Below, piece after piece: positions 42,581 to 54,800 of a stretch of DNA of 64,000 nt (positions are counted from its first letter, which is position 1; each line of letters begins with the position of its first letter). The stretch comes from Nereocystis luetkeana (taxonomy: Eukaryota; Sar; Phaeophyceae; Laminariales; Laminariaceae): contig JARUPZ010000026.1 of assembly GCA_031213475.1 (NCBI GenBank), positions 3,552,823-3,616,822 on the forward strand, given 5' to 3'. Below the pieces are notes generated by a model. That model did no database searches, was not told the DNA's origin, and saw nothing but the letters and a program-made list of their open reading frames with translations. Both the position numbers and the translations under genes were made by a program.

Positions 42581-43784
42581 GAAAAGCGTCCATAGCATCA
42601 AGAGTCTATCTATCTAGGCTCAAAGTGGACTTCACAATGAACCGGGAGCCATAATACTTGTTCGTGCGACGAAGTCGAAACAGGAGAATCTTGACTGTTG
42701 TCGAGTACTATATAATATATATGCGATATTCTAGATCTTCCTCTGGAATAACTTGTTCATGAGTGACTGAAGAAGGACAGGGCAAGCTCATGAGTGAGTA
42801 CGGCGAGCAACACGGACGGGCAGACTGGAGTAGGAGGTGTTACAATGGAATTCAACCGGCGGCGCGACCCGCCCTGTAGAAAGGGTTACAGCCAGACGAC
42901 GTAGAATATACACTGCCGCCGCTGTGTGTACACGTATATATAGTATACAGTAGTGCCACAACATAACATCCTGCACACTTCTCACGGATAATAATGTGTA
43001 TATATATGGTGGCTGATAGCAGTTTTTCCCCCATCATAGGAGGAAGCGCTAGCTGTGCGGCTTTTCCTGCGCGCAGCACACCCCCCCTGTCCTGCCCCTA
43101 GTAACGACAATCATAATTAACCGCTGACCCTTTGAACTATGTGCCCGTTGAGGGCATTTCAACTTCCCAAACTGTATACGCTTCGGCAACCCCCTGGCTA
43201 TTTATATTGGACCTGTCTGCCTGTGAGGTTTGTTACGCACTGCGCCCCCTCCCCCCGGTTCCCCCCCCCGCCCCGTCTATGCCGTCCCGAATATCGAAAC
43301 CAACGAATCACAACAAAAAACATCCGAATTGCCGAATTATGCGTTTTCATAGTTATAGACTATTAACAAAGATAATTATAACCCCCCCCCCACTTCCCCC
43401 CCCCCTATTTTATATAGGTTGGGTTGGCGTCGGTTGGCAGCGACACTGTAAAACATGCCACATACTACGTGAGCTAGACAACCAGGGTACCTTTTTTTTT
43501 TTTGGCGGTCGCCCATCACAGCTAGCTGTTTGTCGAGTTAGATCGTTTGTGCGAGGTGAAGAACCTTTACTCCGCACAAGTCGGAACGATCTTATCAAGT
43601 ACCGGGTAGCATTCAAGGTAAGGCATCCAAAGGGCAGTTACATAGTACTACCATTATTCCTGTCTCTAGAATTGCCTACAACACCGGAAATTAAATTCAC
43701 TAATAATTTAAGCTGTCGTCCATATGCAAGTCCGCCTCACAACAAGCGGCTCTTAGTAGGATGCAGCTCACCCTTCATGCGACT
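42581..43784. other. No supported gene; C tracts
   Basis: Several C runs (43250-43275, 43382-43407). A 256-codon open frame at 43132-43902 crosses these runs and the R4 repeat and is not considered real. Confidence 0.4.
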
Positions 43785-44040
43785 CGCCAGACACCTCACG
43801 GCGCTTCGCGCTTGGTGCAAGCAAACAAGGCCTGCATGGTCGGTGAAAACCCGACATGCTCCGTTCTGGCATTGTATGTCATACGACTACGGCCATGCAT
43901 GAGATCGAGCACATCTCTTCTGTCGAGTACACCCCCCCCCCCACACCTCCCGGCATTGTAGGGATGCCAGGGTTTTTGGTCATCATACGACTACAACTGC
44001 CATGCATGAGATCGAGTACATATCTCCTACACCCCCCGTC
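43785..44040 (-). repeat. Dispersed repeat R4, inverted copy
   Basis: The complement of 15540-15725 ('ttcgccagacacctcacggcgcttcgcgc', 'tgcatgagatcgag', a C tract). A partial second unit ('actgccatgcatgagatcgag') follows at 43995-44025. Confidence 0.6.
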
Positions 44041-46931
44041 CAGTGCCGCAATCCTTGCCCTGTCCGCCTCCGCTTAACGGGTGTCATCCGGCGCCCTTCA
44101 GTCCGTTGTTGTGTGTAATAACCATGAAAAACGTATATATATGTGAGCTACTTGCTGCTTACCGTAGACTACCTGCGTCTCGGGCCCCCCCGTCTCGAAA
44201 GGGATGCGTGGTCAACACAGAATACTGAATAGCCGAATAACTATTAATAGAAGGCAAACAACAAATAAATGAGTACGCCCCCCCCCTACTACTGTGGCCT
44301 TAAAAGTAGGGATACGTGCTGCTCAATAATACCCAAATGACAAGGCAATCAACAGATTATGAGTACGCCCCCCCGCCCTCATCCCAGGTAACATGCCATC
44401 TGCGCACAAAATAATCCTGGTACTACTGTATACCAGTCAGTGTTTTTATAATAATAGTGCTATAAAATAGTACTATCACGCACATCGTCAGCACAGACAG
44501 GCAGTATAATACTGAAATACCGGCTGTCCAATGAGAGCCCGCGGGAAACTGACCACAAGGCTCAATTTTTATGTCAGATCGGATTCGACTTCGAGTGTCA
44601 GCATTTTTCCCTATTATTATAGTCCGTCACTCCTGTGAACTCAAATGTCAGGTTGCTTGCGCGTCTCTGCGCTTTAATAGAGGGCGGGCGTTGTACATGT
44701 ATGTACCGAGCTTATCTGATCTCTATTACTCCATTCGATACGTTTATATAAAGTTTTCATAACTACTTGCCCACCTTATGCGACTCTCAGCCTCCGCCCC
44801 CCCCCCCCCCCCACCCCCACGCCCCGGCCCTTCGTCCTATTTTGACGCCGGCATACAAATAATTGCACGTACACACCACCAGGCATTCTACTATTTTTTG
44901 AAAGGAGGTCGCTACCTTCACGCCACCTCTTTGTTGCCAACCTCACGCACAGGCAACGAAATCTCCCATATCAAATCAGGCCGTCGGGCCGCGGGAGCAA
45001 CGTCCGCTGAGGCAACTGTGAACGCATACAGTGGGTGCCCGCGGCGTTAGGAAAAACGTAAAATTGGTGTCCAAGCTCGATGTCTTACATTATTACATAC
45101 CAGGTACATGGGTTTCGACCTCGATCTATAACTTTTTGTGTTTGATTAATAGTTGGTCCTATTATTTTAACTACTGTTTTGAGGTGTGTTTCTTGAGCCA
45201 ATTTTCTTGTTACTGTTCCTGCCGATCTGAGCCTACATTTCATTAACATCATGTTTCTTAAGTTCACAGGCGCCCGCTACTTACTGTAGATACCCAACAC
45301 CCCTTGCGTTGGTTCGAAAAACTTCCATACATCACTATATATATGCCAGGCATCATGTACACATATATATATTACACGCGAAGTGAGCCGGTACGTGTAT
45401 GTGTCTACATGCAATTCCGAAAAAGGTGTCTATGCTGTGTGCGAACATCAAACTTTGTTTTTGACAGAATGGGACACAGCAGTTACGGCGATACGCTGAA
45501 CACCTCTGGCGACTCCCGAGAAGGCCATCAACATTACAACAGTGGTGCACCACAGCAGTAACAGCGCAGCGGCAGCAATGTTTTGCTTCAGCGCTGTAAC
45601 ATCAGTCTTGCAGCAGCCTTGTATCTTGTATAATGTACCTACCCTCTTTCAGGAACATTCACCGCATCTTGTTGTCATGACTCTTGTTGTGCACGGGCCG
45701 CGGTCGGTCGTGCGTATAGCGGTGTGACGGCTACGAGTACGAGTGTAGGGCCAAGATTCGCATAACACACTACTCGTCTTAAAATCAACAAGTCTCGGAA
45801 AAAAGGCAGAAATGAAGTAATAATAGCAAAGAATGTCAAACGGGTACTTTGCTGTGAGTGTAGAGTTTTCTGACCTCTGCATTTTACGCGTGTATTCCAC
45901 TGGCAGCATAATTTTTTTGGGGTCGACCATATGAATCCTAGTAGTGCAAGGCGTGGTGCGTGTTCGACGGTAGTTCGACGGCAGCGCGTGAGCGCGTGGC
46001 CTTCCAACCGCAAACCCTTCCATTCCCCTTCATTGGTCAATGCCTACAGTCCTAGTCCTGCCAGACGCCCAGGACCCAGGATATCACATACCGGTACCAG
46101 GTACCAGATAGAATGAATGATATTAGGTACCGGTATACACCTACTACCAGCCATATAAAATTTCGGTACATAAATGATGTCGTCTAAAATATACCAGGTA
46201 TCATTATACGTGCAAATAGTACGAAATATGTAGCACCTGTGCTCGTCGTTCGTAGCAATGTAATCGCGGAGACGTGTCCCTCACATACCAGTACCAAACA
46301 TCATCGTCTTCAAAAGGAAGAGTAATTCAAAATAAATATAATATTCACGTATCACGTATCAATATTTTTTATTGTCCTTCCTAACAAAGTAACCTGAGGC
46401 AGTAATAGATACCGCCGTTGTTAACAACATAAAATACCTACGAGGGTATCATATTTAGGTTGATCTATTGCTTGTGGGTGTATATTATTTACAGATTATT
46501 TACACGTACTACATGGTAGTTTATTTAAATATTATTATGTAGATTATATGTAAAAAATACGTACCATGTGTTGATAGCCGTACTCGTATTTAATGAGGAT
46601 ATTTAGAAATGAAGAACTTACGGTATGAAATAGAAATAAAAATCTAAAATTTGACGATACGTACGAAATTTTCCCTTCTTCATATAGTACCAACAACAGT
46701 CCTGCGCGTGGAAACATCACACCTGGGATCGTTCGTCATTCACTGCCTGTACCTGACAGTCCCCTTAATTGGAACAATCGTAAGCTGGACCACCAAACTT
46801 TACGTGAGCTCAAGCCCTTCAAGACCTCCCGACCCACCCTCCTACCGCCTGGACCTCTCCTCGTCAACGCAGTTGGGACCCGCGTCATCTTCCTCTCCCC
46901 TTTAAGGGGCATCAGGAGCACAACTCCGGGC
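44041..46931. other. No gene recognised
   Basis: Contains a 15-base C run (44798-44812), the TACCAGGTA sites at 45098, 46107 and 46192, and an AT-rich stretch at 46300-46680. No repeat family copies or supported exons were seen. Confidence 0.35.
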
Positions 46932-47066
46932 ATGTTTGGGCACGCAAGTACAGCGGCAGCAGCAGCTGCAGCAGCAGCGGCGGCGACAGCAGCAGCCGCA
47001 GGCGGACAATCAGCGATGACGTCGATCGGAGCCGCTGGGAGCCCTACGGGCGAGTTGCAGCACTCG
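46932..47066 (+). CDS. Possible small protein with poly-Ala tract, exon 1
   Basis: It begins with ATG (MFGHAST) and continues into about 17 Ala/Thr residues encoded by GCA/GCG repeats. It then reads GGQSAMTSIGAAGSPTGELQHS and ends in phase 0 at a good donor, cactcg|gtaagc. It joins in frame to the exon at 47303-47458. The family is not recognised. The poly-Ala tract may simply be an expanded triplet repeat. The evidence is the in-frame pairing of a good donor with a good acceptor in a GC-rich island. Further upstream exons are possible. Confidence 0.3.
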
Positions 47067-47302
47067 GTAAGCATGCGAGTACGCACACGAAATGAACTCG
47101 CAGCCGCACCAACCAAGCGCAGCGAGTGCCGCGGGCGATGCAAGCATCTCGCTTCTTCAGTTTTCTTTTTGGCAGTGCATGGGCAGTTTTCTCGCCACTC
47201 GTACTCTACCTCTCCTCTTCCTTCTTCCGTATTCGTCGGTTTCATAGGACAGACGAACACTCGAGTTCTTCCTCAGGGTCCCCTCTCCCCTGGCCCTTAC
47301 AG

Positions 47303-47458
47303 ACTCAACACAACGCCAGCACCACCGCACAGGGCCCGAACGGCTGGGTGAACGCACGCCGGCTTCATCGGTGTGAACCGCTAGCCCAGGCGAGCACGAG
47401 ACTATCTCGTGGAGAGGTGCGGTTGGTTCAGGCAGATGAGCCACCGCCCGCAACATAA
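47303..47458 (+). CDS. Possible small protein with poly-Ala tract, exon 2
   Basis: The acceptor follows a polypyrimidine tract (cccctctcccctggcccttacag). The frame from the first exon stays open for 51 codons (TQHNASTTAQGPNGWVNARR ...) to the stop TAA at 47456-47458, giving a protein of about 96 residues. The intron is 236 bp. No motif is recognised. Confidence 0.3.
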   Translation, partial: TQHNASTTAQGPNGWVNARRLHRCEPLAQASTRLSRGEVRLVQADEPPPAT

Positions 47459-49181
47459 ACTCTTCCCCTACGAGTAGGGCGGCCTTTTTTTTTTGCGGTC
47501 AACAAAATAACTCTTCTTCTACGTACTCACGCACATTTTTGTACGTCCTATTTGTATTGCGAAGACAACCAGCCAATCAGCCAATACGGACATGAGACCC
47601 CTTGAACCGAGAGTAGAAACATAAAAACGTGTCGAGTTGAGTACGCGTGTTGTGTACTGACCGCTGTACGTGGCTGGTACACGTGGGGTTCGCGTACCAT
47701 GTACGTACTCATTTACAGAATGTCGACCAATTTCCAGTACGTTTCACACGCACGCGCGATACGTGCATGTGTAGGTTATGATACCGCAGTACGCTGTGGC
47801 TGTACTATTATAGTCGGTCCAAGCCTGTAGACGGCAACATACTCCGTCCGCACGGCCAAGCAGAATGTGCGTCGCTACATGTACGTTCGAGAATCTGTGA
47901 TAGTAGAAAAATGTTCGTATACACAGTCTCCTGTACCGGCGCGTCCAGTAACTTTTCCGTTGTTGACCTACAGCAGTACATAGATCGAGTAGGGCTGCGA
48001 TTGGGTACGGTTTATACGAGTGCCCTCATTGCAAATAAATGTCTTGTTGGGTGCACACATTTGATTTATTAAGGCCCTACTATACGTTCAATTCGTACAG
48101 CTACATACAGTAGTTTGATATCCATGCTGTTCAGGTGCAGCAGCACTCAACCCTATATATATACTGCTGGTACTGCTGCACTGTACCAGGTATCTGACGA
48201 TGTATAGCAATGGTCCTTAGGTACTCCGAAATACCGATCACAGACTACGTACCTGGTATCGGCTACTGGCTGGCATAAATTATACCAGGTAAATATTAAT
48301 AACATTGAGAGTAGTTAAAAATATTAATAGAATCAGCCGGCTTCTTCATTGCGGCCATCCGTCGCCGAACCTCAAATATCAATACGATCAACCGTATTTT
48401 ATATTGTAATCGAATAGTAGTATTAATAGTCATATACGTGGTATATTCCATGCGACTGATCACCTCGGTCAGCTTTTATCAATGACCCGCTGTCTCACAT
48501 AATAGGGTATAACGAAACTCCAATGCCTTTTTGTTCGTGTATTATTCTATCAATAGTATAATACGTACATACCAATAATAAGAGCAGTATCCACACCATA
48601 ACGAACGTTACGCACACACCCATGGTTTCATTGGCCCAGAAAAAAAGATTCACCACACTGCGGCATCCTCAGCAGCAACGCTTACACCCGTTCGTGTCTT
48701 TGGCAGCACAGCAATAGTCTATGTTCAATAATAGCACCATACATAACGATGGTGCGTCGGCAGGCTTATTTGTTTATTTTTTCGAAGTCTTCCGTGCCCC
48801 CCATATCCCCTCATACCAAGGCAAGGGGTGGGCTGGTAATAGTAGTGCGCAGCGTTGTTTTCCCCGTCGCCGTCGCGTGATTGACCTTATGTTCAGTAGT
48901 TTTACCGCTGTACCACCCTGCCAACGGACGCCACCTGTCCATGTAATCCATGTCGTCCATGCCTCCGGTATGACTGACAAGTCTGCAGTAAAAGTATATA
49001 CCAGCAGGAGGACCACTATGATATGATACAACTTGCGTGCTCTATGACTGCCCGCAGTTGCATCCATTAAAATATTGATGCACCTGAATATACGCTGGAA
49101 ATCGTCACACCACAGCCGTACGCACGTCAGCATCAGTATTTACAACAACAGCAGGCCCGTACCACACACGTGATGCTATAC

Positions 49182-49281
49182 GCAGCCCCATCCTTCTTTT
49201 GTTTTTGTTCCATAACCGGTATCTGGGTTTAGCAGCCCCATCCTTTTTTTTTTTTGTTCCATAACCGGTATCTGGTATATA
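49182..49281. repeat. Tandem duplication, 50-bp unit, two copies
   Basis: 'gcagccccatccttcttttgtttttgttccataaccggtatctgg' is repeated, starting at 49182 and 49232, with small differences in the T run. Confidence 0.85.
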
Positions 49282-49819
49282 TTCTTTTTGTCCTGCTCGA
49301 TGCTTCTCCCCCCTTCGTTGTAACTCATGTACATGAAAACACAGTATAAATAGTAGCCCCTCCCACCCCCCCCACTAACGATAACAATACCAATATGCCC
49401 CTTTCATCAGACAAAGTTGTACCTTCGAAACACAGCAGCAGTACCAGGTGGTGTTGATGATGGTAAAATGAGTCTCGTATCATACGTATCGGGTATCTGA
49501 ATATGATATGAACAGTAGTACACCATCAACAGTTAGTTAGCGCTGTGGGCTGTACTCGCACATCAGAGTGGGTATTATTTATACACCGTTCTCTCGTCCA
49601 GAACAGAACCTAAACAAACCCCATATGGCTCATGCTGACCCCTTTCCCCGGAGAAAGACATGCCCCCAGCGTAATCAAATCCGATCGATGCAATCAGATT
49701 GTCTGGGGGACTATTAGTATCTACCAGTATGCCGGAGAATATATTTGTTCGTGTCTTTTGAAATTTGGGAACAACAAGAGTAGAATAAACGAGGGATTCA
49801 GTGTCATGGCCCTTCGTAC

Positions 49820-50205
49820 AACCGAAAACTCGTTTCCGATCGGCCTTTTCCGATCGCGTCCGACCATTTCTGGGTCAGGTGGTTTTGTTTTAGTTTGCCT
49901 AGAACCAAAAACCGACCGAAACCAGAAATCGGCTCGTTTTACGTATGTGACATCTGTATAGTAACCCCGCAAAACCGGCCAATACCGACGGGCACCATCG
50001 GCGATGCACCAGAAATCAACCCACCCATTTCCGACTATGTTCACATTCCAGTACCAACAAGTCGAATGCCGATTATTTAGCTGGTTGTGCTGAATAACCG
50101 ACCAATCCGACCAAGACCGGCCGCGGTAGGCTTTCAGTTTCGGTTTCGGTTAGTTTCGGGCACGAAAAGCACATCCGACCGAAAGCGACCGATGTTTACT
50201 AAAAA
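49820..50205. repeat. Low-complexity ACCGAC/CGAAA-rich stretch
   Basis: Scattered imperfect ACCGACC, CCGAAAC and GTTTCGG words on both strands make an irregular simple repeat. There is no fixed period. Confidence 0.5.
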
Positions 50206-50927
50206 CGGATCGAGTATTTTTCGTCATATTCACAACACTCCGAAAGATATATTTATACCAGTAGATACTACAGCTGCTGTTGGTGGCGCCATCAGTAGAT
50301 AGATGTGAAATTTGTTGTTTACTGTATTTTTTGTACCAGGTGCATAGATGTTTCGCATCAATCACTTATATGTCTAAAAATCTTCGGGCGTGCGTTTTGG
50401 ATTATATGAATACGTATTATCAGGTACCAGGTATACTCTCTCATTGCCCGTTTTCTCAAACACTTTTGAATCGAACTTATTTTCGATTATTTGATAATCG
50501 AATCGCAATGGAGTTGATCTCGCCGTGGAAAAATGGAAAGAGCTGCGTACAGCAGCAAGTAGTAGCTGGTCTATACCTGGTACGACGAGGGGAACATATG
50601 TATATATAGAAGTGCCAGGCATTGTTTTATGCCCGTGTTTCGCGCAAGTAGGTAGTTTCCTGGTACACCACCCCTCAGACTACGATATCCCAACAACTGC
50701 ATCATCACTCAGCAGCTTTAAATGGCTACAACGGCGGTAGGTAGTATTAATATTGATAGTTTGATACTTCTTGCTTTCTTTTTCAGAATGTGCCACCTGA
50801 TAGGCCGCTGATGATCTCTTCTGTCGGGCAAGCGCCAGAAAAATAAAACCCTTCCGTTGTTGACATCATGTATGCTGTGTACGGCAATCTGTGGGGCCCA
50901 TATTTTGTGGTCACTAACCTTTTTAGA

Positions 50928-51018
50928 ACTCCAGTCCCATTTCGAGGACAAAATACTCGATTTCCAAGTAATTTGTCCCCAATTGCCCACGAAACGAGAC
51001 TGCAGTGCTAAAAGGGTT
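50928..51018. mobile_element. MITE-B
   Basis: 'aacctttttagaactccagtcccatttcgaggacaaa' at the left and 'acgagactgcagtgctaaaagggtta' at the right, with a small insertion ('attgcccac') in the right arm. It lies 54 bp from the LINE 3' end. Confidence 0.75.
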
Positions 51019-51071
51019 ATGTTTTAATATGAATAGTTTACATTCACGAGCAACTCCTTTATACCAGTGTG

Positions 51072-51850
51072 TGTGTGTGTGTGTGTTCTTCACATTAAAC
51101 CGTTCTTTCTACCCGTCGACATCCAGCACAACCAGTGTCCGTGCCGATTCTTCCATCCTAGAAGAGATACAAGTTCTGTGGTCACAAAGCTACGCCACAG
51201 AGATACTACGTTGCCACGTGTGCAGTGTGAACTGCAGTGGGCAATGCAAAGCCATGTCATCATACTAGATACGACAGGCACGACATACGCAATCTATGAA
51301 ATAGTGAAACGAAAAGAAACAATCAAAGAGAAAACAAAACAAGGTAGACAAGTCGAAAAAGAAAAAGAAGAAAAATGAAAGCAAAATCTAAGAGAAACAA
51401 TCTGTCGTGCCCCCCCCCCCGCAGGCGAGGTGGCCTACACTTGAAAAAGAACGAGCTGGAAAAAAGAAGAAATAACAAAAGACACCACTGCTTGTGAACA
51501 GAGTAAGACAAAGAACCAAGGAGAAAGTAACAAGGAAAAAATAACAAAGGGGAAATAACAGGCAGACCAAAGCCCAAAGCACCTTCTAGGTGGCGGCAGC
51601 AGCTTGTGGTACGAGTAGTATAGCCAGGTTCTCCCTGCTAATCCGCCTGGTACCTTGCTACCCAGACTGCCGTCTCCGCCCTGCGTTCGTCAACTATGCC
51701 CAGCCCCTTGGCGTCAGACAATACGAGCCGAGCAGAGCAGGTTCGTCTTCCAACCACGCCACACGGCTCCTTGAGTACGGCTTATCAATCAGAAAAGGAA
51801 GAGGAAGAGAAAAAATGAAATGAAAATCACGGAGAGTCAGCGCAAGAAAG

Positions 51851-51884
<34 letters not shown>

Positions 51885-54800
51885 AAAAGAGAAGACAAGG
51901 GAAGACCACGTTCGAGCCAGCTGCACCAGTTGGTAGCACTAGTAGTATGGTCATATTCTACTTCCTAGTCGACTTGGTGCCTTGCTACCCTGTCTGCCAT
52001 CTCCTTCCTACTTTCGTCTACCGCCGTTTCCCTTCTACCCCTCCAGTTCCCCCCCTCTCCGCATTCACTCGGTCGGGCTTTATGCCACTTCTCCTGTTGC
52101 CCCCTCCCCCCCCGTTCCTTTGGGCACCATCCACGGCGGATGCGCGGCGCTGTCTACTCATCTCAGCCTCAGCCTCGTGCCACCTCACCATGAACCGTTC
52201 GGCTGCTTCAAGGATCCCCCGGTACCACTTCCCCACCTTTTTGGCTGCAGTGGACCACAACGCGGTCTCAACTCCAAACACCAAGGGGGCAACTTCCGTT
52301 GACCCTTCGGTGGCTCGGAACTCCCTAAGGTCTTCGACTATGCATCTATGCCAAGTCTTACACTGTCCGCCTGGTCTCGGGTTCTCCCCACCAGCTATCG
52401 TCCCGAGCATTACCCGATTGGGTAATCGCTCCTTGCTTTGCCGTGCCACGCCCCCCGCAAAGAAGAGCCGCCGTTTGCGAATGGTCGTTTCGATGCTCTC
52501 GCAACGTGTCATCTTGAGGGCCTTCGCGTACGAGAGGGTGGCATGGTCAGTACGAAGTCGGCGCTGGAAGCCAATGACTCGCAACAGGACTTGGTGGTGA
52601 GCCGTTCGAAGCTTGGCAAAGTGTTCCGCTCTGAGGGTCCACGTCACACACCCGTACAGCAGGGTCTCAATCACCTCGGCCTTCAGCATTCGGACTTTAA
52701 GGCTAAGGGGGGCGGTCGTCCTATCATACAACTCCGGGCCGAACCGTTTGAAGCATGCTCGCATGAGGCGGATCCGTCGGTCGATTTCGAGCGAGAGGTC
52801 AGCGTTTTCGTGGATAACGCCGCCTAGGTATAAGAACTGGGTCGTCTGCTTATACCTCTGACCTGCCGCTTCGATGACGAGCGGTGGTGCGAAGGTTGTC
52901 CGGTCTGGTGTTTGTAGGACCATTGTCTCAGTCTTCTTTTCCGACACCGTGAGGCCTGCTGCTTCGAAGACAGTCACGATGACTGTCATCATTTTTGCGA
53001 GCCCTTCAGCCGACTTCGAGACAATTCCTGCATCGTCGGCGTACAACATGCCCCATACAGACCTTCGCACGCACGCCAATGGCTCCTCCTTCCCTGTTCG
53101 AACTACTCCAGCTTCCAAGAGTTGGACCAAATCCCTTACAATGGCTTCGTCTTGGCTGAAGCGTACTAGTACGACGTGTAACGCAGCAGCGAAGAACACG
53201 TTGAACAGTAACGGTGACAGTACACAGCCTTGCCGCAGCCCCTGCGTGACATCAAACCATTCCGAGAGCTCGCCGTCATCAGTACGCACGCGAGCCCGCA
53301 TGCCATCGTGGAAATTACGGATAATTCTCAGCATCTTGGTTGGTACGCCAAAGCGTGTGAGTACCTTCCATAACAGCTCTCGGTCGACAGAGTCGTACGC
53401 TTTCTGCAGATCGATGAAGCACACGTATAAGGGGATTTTCCTCTGTCGTCCGAGCTCTTGCAGCCGGCGCACGACGAACAACATATCAATCGTTGATCGT
53501 GCGGGGCGGAAGCCGCACTGTTCCTCGGGGAGTAGTTCCTCGGTCTCGCAGTAGTTGCTGAGGCGGGACGCGACGATTTTCAACAACACTTTGCCTGCGT
53601 GGGCAACAAGCGAGATCCCTCTATAGTTGTTGCAGTCAGTTCGATCCTTCTTTTTGTGAAGGACCTTGATGATCGCATCTTTCCATTGCTGAGGGACTTC
53701 TCCTGTTAACCAAACATTGACAAGGATGTTGTGAAAGCGCTGGGCGAATGCCGGGTGGTCGATTTTTAGGAGTTCGACCGGGAGACCATCTGGCCCGACA
53801 GCTTTCCAATTCGACATCCCCTTCAGTGCTTCGGTCATCTCGTCTATGGATGGTTCATCTTCAAGCGACAGTTTAGGCGGTCGCGGTGGCAAGAGGTCGA
53901 TGATCGTGGGATCGAGTTTCAGCGACTTCGTGTTCAAGAGTTTGTGATAAAACCCCGCCCATCGTTCACGAATTCGCACCTTATCCCGTAGGATCGTGCC
54001 ATCCTCGTCCCTAATGAACTGTTCGCTCCTCGCTTTAGTCCCTTCCAATCCTACCGTACTCTTAAGGTGCTTGTAAAAGCCTCTTTGGTCGTTGTTCGCT
54101 AGGAGTCGTTCGGTTTCGGCAAGGTACGCTTCGAAGTACGCATGCAGTCCTGCGGCAATCACCTTCTGCAGGTTCGCACACGCAGATCTCAGAGTCTTCC
54201 ACGCGGTTCTGTCCCGGGGGTGGGCACGCAAGAATTGTCGTGCATCCTCCCTCGCTGTCCATGCTGGCATGAATGCGGCCAAGGTTTCGGCAGACTCACA
54301 CCATCCATGTCTGCGGTGGCGACGTGCAGGGGGTGGTACCTCTTTTTCGACCGCATCAATAACAGCCGCAGTGAAAATCTCAACCATACCAGACGTATTA
54401 CGGGGCTGGATAGGCTGGTTGAGAGTGGAGATGATCCTGGAGACTACTCGTTCACGACAATTTCCATCGGACATAAAAAGCTGCCTGTCGAACTCTCGGC
54501 GTTTCGTCGGTCTACGTATTTGTCTGTTGGGCGCAAAACGACCACCGAGTCGGACTTTGATATACAAGATGTTGTGGTCTGAGTCAGCCTTAGCTGGGGC
54601 AGGAGGCTGTGGGACGACTTTCGCATCTTGTACTCTAGGTCGATGGACTTGACGGGTTAGGATGTAGTCAATCCGCTTACGGTCATTCGGGCCGGTGCCG
54701 TTGTAAGTATGCGATATCCCACCCTTGCGCGTGCTGAAAAACGTGTTGGTGAGAGCCAACTTGCAATTGGTGGCGAACGACAGGAGCCGTCTGCCATTAT

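Larger units (their letters stand above)
47459..50927. other. No gene recognised; simple and low-complexity repeats
   Basis: Includes a 50-bp tandem duplication (49182-49281), a low-complexity ACCGACC/CGAAAC-rich stretch (49820-50205), several TACCAGGTA sites (48184, 48250, 48284, 50423, 50571) and many short TA-bounded words. The open frames lack features. Confidence 0.35.

Noticed and set aside
43132..43902. 256-codon plus-strand open frame
   Set aside because: It crosses several homopolymer C and T runs and the R4 repeat, has no motif, and the composition is not protein-like.
52874..54652. Long plus-strand open frames (226, 186 and 146 codons)
   Set aside because: They lie antisense to the LINE reverse transcriptase/endonuclease ORF and are shadows of its GC-rich codons.
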